Of a stretch of DNA of 9,390 nucleotides, positions 6,651-9,390 are shown piece after piece; within the stretch, counting starts at the first letter, position 1; the number at the start of each line of letters is the position of its first letter. Source of the DNA: UBA11996 sp964394975. GTDB taxonomy: Bacteria > Chloroflexota > Dehalococcoidia > Lucifugimonadales > UBA826. The translations under genes and the position numbers were made by a program. The notes under the pieces were generated by a model that did not search any database, was not told where the DNA came from, and saw only the letters and a program-made list of their open reading frames with translations. The stretch covers positions 1-9,390 of the forward strand of contig CAYMZR010000085.1 in the NCBI GenBank assembly GCA_964394975.1. Direction: 5' to 3'.

Positions 6651-7787
6651 TTAAACAACATCGCTTGTGTCCGGTTCGAGTATTTCATTTTCATCTGTCA
6701 AAATACCGTATTGGGGAGGGTTATTGAAATATATTATTAGCTCTTTTGCAGAGGCAGCAATAGGAGGTCCCAATACAACACCCCAAAGACCGGCTATCTC
6801 ACTACCTATTACAATAGATACCAATACCATTAATGGATGAAGCTTCATAGCAAAACTTTGAACCCGAGGCACTATGATTGCTCCTTGAAATATCTGGACG
6901 CCTAAATATAAAAGCAACACCCAAAGAATTTTTTCTGGAGATGTAGAAAGTACTACGATGATAGTAGGTATAACAGCGAGCCAAGCACCCACAATTGGCA
7001 CCAACTCAAATATACCTGCAACAGCCCCCAAGAGCACGGCATATTTCACGCTCATCAGCATTAGACCAATGGAAATCAAGGCCCATACCACAGCAGCTAA
7101 TGTGAACTGAGCCCGGACGTAAGCGCCAATAATTCGATTAAGAATCCTGAGAACATAGACTACATGAATCTGAACATCTGTTGGAAATACTTCTATAAAA
7201 GATTCCCGAACAGATTCTCTATCCTTTAAAAAATAAAACACAAACAGCGGTAGCACTACCAGTCCCACAACTAGAGTAAGAGCATGAACGGCCGCTACTG
7301 CTGTTCTACCTATAAGACCTGTAAATGCACCTAACAGTATCTCTCCACCATTTTCCAATAATCGATCAATTTCCACTCGTATTTCTTCTGGAATGTTGGC
7401 AGCATACTCCGTATTCCAACTCTCCACAGTTGTTCTTGCGTCTCTTATTAAGTTAGGTATGTCAGCAATCAACTCACTTGATTGCTTAAACATGGGCGGT
7501 ATAACTAATAGAAGTCCTCCAGCAATTATCAGAAAGGACATTAATATCACGATTGCAATTGATATAGCTCGGGCTAATTTAGGTTTTATGGTTCTAAGCG
7601 GAATAATTTTTTCGAAAAAGTTAACAAATGGATTAAGAATATAGGTAAGAACTATACCTAGAACGAAGGGAAATAAGGCTCCCCTAACCAGGTAGAGAGC
7701 GAAGCAAATAACAAGACCAATAAAAACGTAAAGCGACACTTTAGCCACTTTTTCCAGTGGAGCATTGAAGTTACCTGGCTGTTGCAT
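6651..7787 (-). CDS. AI-2E/PerM family (UPF0118) transporter
   Basis: A 378-residue polytopic inner membrane protein of the AI-2E transporter (PerM) family. N-terminal helices lie at about 17-34 and 37-53, a further one at about 73-97, then a soluble segment to about 150, and the conserved C-terminal helix bundle. Family signatures are LPLFVFYFLKDR (179-190), FELVPIVGAWLAVIP (260-274), IVPRVQ (305-310) with the LHP shortly after (316-318), and GLWGVVLGPPIAA (333-345). Members have been linked to autoinducer-2 export, sodium/proton antiport and other transport, so the name says little about the substrate. The ATG start has only a weak upstream purine stretch. It is the first gene of a likely operon with two crotonases, behind a promoter-like sequence in the gap after jag. 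Length is typical. Confidence 0.92.
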   Translation of the reverse strand: MQQPGNFNAPLEKVAKVSLYVFIGLVICFALYLVRGALFPFVLGIVLTYILNPFVNFFEKIIPLRTIKPKLARAISIAIVILMSFLIIAGGLLLVIPPMFKQSSELIADIPNLIRDARTTVESWNTEYAANIPEEIRVEIDRLLENGGEILLGAFTGLIGRTAVAAVHALTLVVGLVVLPLFVFYFLKDRESVRESFIEVFPTDVQIHVVYVLRILNRIIGAYVRAQFTLAAVVWALISIGLMLMSVKYAVLLGAVAGIFELVPIVGAWLAVIPTIIVVLSTSPEKILWVLLLYLGVQIFQGAIIVPRVQSFAMKLHPLMVLVSIVIGSEIAGLWGVVLGPPIAASAKELIIYFNNPPQYGILTDENEILEPDTSDVV

Positions 7788-7819
7788 AGTTATGGGTCCA
7801 ACGGTTGAATCTCTGGCCC

Positions 7820-7848
7820 ATTATGTTACTTGATATCAGTTGAAGCAA
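7820..7848 (-). promoter_or_regulatory. Probable sigma-70-type promoter for the AI-2E/crotonase operon
   Basis: On the minus strand TTGCTT (7848-7843) and CATAAT (7825-7820) are separated by exactly 17 nt. The -10 matches the consensus in five of six bases, the -35 in three. Transcription would start near 7813, about 26 nt before the ATG at 7787. The remainder of the 137-nt gap (7788-7924) has no gene and no clear terminator for jag. Confidence 0.45.
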
Positions 7849-7924
7849 GGGACAAGGTACTAACGGTAGAAGAATATAATGAATGCTCATCATGTTAGTC
7901 GCTATCGAGCAAATGCCTCAAATT

Positions 7925-8560
7925 TTAGGAAGGAATTACCACCACTCTTCTATCTCGTCCTTCTCCTGAACTTTCAGTATAAACGTCCACATTCTCGGCC
8001 AGAGCGACATGGACCAACCTTCTCTCTCTAGCTGACATAGGCTCCAACTCAATTGACCTTCCAGTTTTTACAACCCTTTGAGCGACGCGACTAGCTAAAT
8101 TAGCCAAAGATTGCTTTCTCCTCTCATCGTAACCTTCCACATCAAGGGAAATATTCGCCCTTTCACCCGTTTGCCTGCTCACAATGAACCTAGTTAGAAA
8201 CTGTAGAGCCCGTAAGGTTTCCCCTTTTCGCCCTATCAATAACCCAGAATCATCACCTTCTATCTCAAAAACCGGAGCTCCAGTCTCTTCATTGTCCGCT
8301 TCTTTGAGATTGACAACAACATCAACATCCATGTGAGACACAAGATTATTAATGACTTCACTAGCAGAATTCAGTGTATCTGAGATACCGTCTACTTTTG
8401 TAACCCTTACAGCGGCTAATTCACTACCTATACCTAGGATGCCAGGCTTGCCCCTGCTAATGACGTCTATTTCTACCTCTACGCGATCGGCGTCTAGTTC
8501 TCTTAGGGCGATTTCTATCGCTTCTTCCACTGTCTTGGCGGTCATCTCTATCGACTTCAT
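7925..8560 (-). CDS. jag: Jag/KhpB RNA-binding protein (SpoIIIJ-associated)
   Basis: A 211-residue cytosolic RNA-binding protein of the Jag (KhpB) family, which pairs with KhpA in other bacteria and affects cell division, elongation and post-transcriptional control. Domains in order: Jag_N (about 3-53, with KTVEEAIEIAL and the SRGKPGILGIGS loop), a KH domain with GRKG at 110-113, and a C-terminal R3H domain with ERRLVHVAL at 179-187 (R181 and H184). The start is certain: ATG at 8560 lies 9 nt after a perfect AGGAGG, and the family N-terminus begins there. The first 104 bases lie inside the end of yidC in another frame. Gene order yidC-jag is conserved in many Gram-positive and Chloroflexota-like genomes, usually near rnpA and rpmH. 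Here the next gene is a PerM-family protein rather than mnmE. Confidence 0.95.
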   Translation of the reverse strand: MKSIEMTAKTVEEAIEIALRELDADRVEVEIDVISRGKPGILGIGSELAAVRVTKVDGISDTLNSASEVINNLVSHMDVDVVVNLKEADNEETGAPVFEIEGDDSGLLIGRKGETLRALQFLTRFIVSRQTGERANISLDVEGYDERRKQSLANLASRVAQRVVKTGRSIELEPMSARERRLVHVALAENVDVYTESSGEGRDRRVVVIPS

Positions 8561-9374
8561 CTATTTGTTCCTCCTCCAGATCCGGAGCTGGTCCCCCAGC
8601 AAGAGCTGCCGCAGGTTGTGATGCCCGGTTACTGGCAAATTTAACTAAATTCTTAATGGGATCCCACCCTGTGATGAAACCCTGAATGACAATACCTACA
8701 ATGTTCGAGACTACCCAATATAAAGCCAACCCACTTGGGAATTGCATCGTAAAAAACCCGAACATAATAGGCATCATCCATAGCATCATTCTATTGGTTG
8801 AAGCTTGCCTGTCATCCATAGCAGGCATCGTAGTCATTTTTTGCATAAACCACATGGAAACGCCAACCAAAATCGGGAAAACAGGGAGAGGATCAGGGTT
8901 AGCTAAATTTAACCACATGAAATTGCTATTTACAGGAACCACATCATGTACTAAAGGTAGCCATTCATATAAATGGCCCGATAAGTTTACCAAGCTTTCA
9001 GGAGTGGTCGGCACAGTTTGCAAAATTGCCTGATATAGGCCAATCCATATCGGAAATTGTATGAACATAGGCCCCAAACAACCGATCGGATTAACCCCCT
9101 GCTCCTTATATAACTTCATGGTCTCTTGCGACTGCCTCTGCTTATCATTTTTATATTTATTTTGAATCTCTTTTATCTTTGGTTGAAGTGCAGTCATGGA
9201 CTTCATTTGCTTACTTTGTTTTACAGTTAAAGGCATCATGGCTGCCCTAATAATCACAGTGAAAAGTATTATGGCCAACCCAAAATTACTAATAGCTATG
9301 CTATAGAGAATTAATAAGCTGTTTATCATCGGTTGGATGATTACGCTATTCCATAATTGAGAGAATATTTCCAA
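8457..9374 (-). CDS. yidC: YidC/Oxa1/Alb3 membrane protein insertase
   Basis: A 305-residue insertase that places proteins in the cytoplasmic membrane, alone or with SecYEG. It is the short form without the large periplasmic domain of proteobacteria. Hydrophobic segments lie at about 15-48, 98-117, 163-178, 196-211 and 214-235. Arg43 in FTVIIRAAMMPLT is the conserved charge of the hydrophilic groove, and a charged cytoplasmic loop follows (51-95). NPIGCLGPMFIQFPIWIGLY (95-114) and FPSGLALYWVVSN (212-224) are family signatures. The tail is acidic at 265-281 and then extremely basic, with 14 Arg and one Lys in residues 276-305; such tails bind ribosomes in other YidC/Oxa1 proteins. The start is TTG, the first usable codon after an in-frame TAG (9389-9387), with AGAGG 9 nt upstream. 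The last 104 bases overlap jag. Confidence 0.95.
   Translation of the reverse strand: MEIFSQLWNSVIIQPMINSLLILYSIAISNFGLAIILFTVIIRAAMMPLTVKQSKQMKSMTALQPKIKEIQNKYKNDKQRQSQETMKLYKEQGVNPIGCLGPMFIQFPIWIGLYQAILQTVPTTPESLVNLSGHLYEWLPLVHDVVPVNSNFMWLNLANPDPLPVFPILVGVSMWFMQKMTTMPAMDDRQASTNRMMLWMMPIMFGFFTMQFPSGLALYWVVSNIVGIVIQGFITGWDPIKNLVKFASNRASQPAAALAGGPAPDLEEEQIDEVDRDDRQDSGRSDRNRPKRTRRRSRRGRNRRH
8570..8575 (-). promoter_or_regulatory. Shine-Dalgarno of jag, embedded in yidC
   Basis: AGGAGG on the minus strand, 9 nt before the jag ATG, is the strongest ribosome binding site in the window. In the yidC frame the same bases are part of the Glu-Glu-Glu codons at residues 267-269. It confirms the jag start and so the long overlap. 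Confidence 0.8.
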
Positions 9375-9383
9375 AATTATTGT

Positions 9384-9388
9384 CCTCT
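9384..9388 (-). promoter_or_regulatory. Ribosome binding site of yidC
   Basis: AGAGG on the minus strand lies 9 nt before the TTG at 9374. Together with the overlapping in-frame TAG it shows that yidC is complete within the window. Confidence 0.5.
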
Positions 9389-9390
9389 AT

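Noticed and set aside
8543..8545. A later ATG (Met6) as the jag start, to shorten the overlap with yidC
   Set aside because: The AGGAGG is optimally placed for the ATG at 8560, and the later start would put it about 24 nt away while still leaving 89 bp of overlap.
8686..9033. Plus-strand open frame opposite yidC
   Set aside because: It lies wholly antisense to well-conserved yidC sequence and has no recognisable domain; other long opposite-strand frames over the membrane protein genes were dropped for the same reason.
1..9390. CRISPR arrays, insertion sequences, phage or defence genes
   Set aside because: No spaced direct repeats, terminal inverted repeats, transposase, integrase or known defence domains were seen; MoxR/DUF58 alone does not indicate a defence system.

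Overview
The window is a compact, AT-rich bacterial chromosome segment (GC by eye about 40%) with nine protein genes and one tRNA gene. I see no transposase, integrase, CRISPR array or plasmid/phage gene. Several features hint at a free-living, non-proteobacterial lineage: a short YidC without a periplasmic domain, the yidC-jag pair, a MoxR/DUF58/DUF4129 operon, a crotonase pair and frequent TTG/GTG starts. A Chloroflexota member (Dehalococcoidia/SAR202-like) is my best guess, at moderate to low confidence, because no marker gene settles it.

Layout. (1) Bases 1-1305, plus strand: the 3' part of a thioredoxin reductase gene (trxB-like, cut by the left edge) and a complete crcB/fluC fluoride channel gene. 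(2) Bases 1292-4883, minus strand, transcribed MoxR ATPase, then DUF58 protein, then a polytopic membrane protein with a DUF4129 tail. The three are tightly packed (9-nt gap, then a 20-bp overlap) and end tail-to-tail with crcB, overlapping it by 14 bp. (3) Bases 4884-5152: intergenic block with the divergent moxR and tRNA promoters and a tRNA-Gln(TTG) gene with encoded CCA. (4) Bases 5153-7787, minus strand: AI-2E/PerM-family membrane protein, a crotonase-fold protein lacking key catalytic features, and a second crotonase with both catalytic glutamates but a shortened C-terminus. (5) Bases 7925-9374, minus strand: yidC followed by jag (khpB), overlapping by 104 bp.

How the genes work together. 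YidC inserts membrane proteins and Jag is its usual RNA-binding neighbour. Their presence suggests rnpA/rpmH and perhaps the replication origin lie just past the right edge. MoxR and DUF58 proteins typically act together as an AAA+ chaperone and a von Willebrand-like partner on envelope proteins, here with a DUF4129 membrane protein as likely third component. The crotonase pair probably handles acyl-CoA intermediates; why it sits with a PerM-type protein is unknown.

The most notable signal is the yidC/jag overlap. The same DNA encodes an arginine-rich YidC tail in one frame and the acidic start of Jag in the other, and jag wobble bases in the overlap avoid the one choice (T before GA) that would stop the YidC frame. 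Other points worth checking are a thioredoxin reductase with an altered NADPH-binding motif, a crotonase missing key active-site residues, and a DUF4129 protein with no transglutaminase domain where TgpA-like proteins carry one. I found no clear new defence or mobile system.
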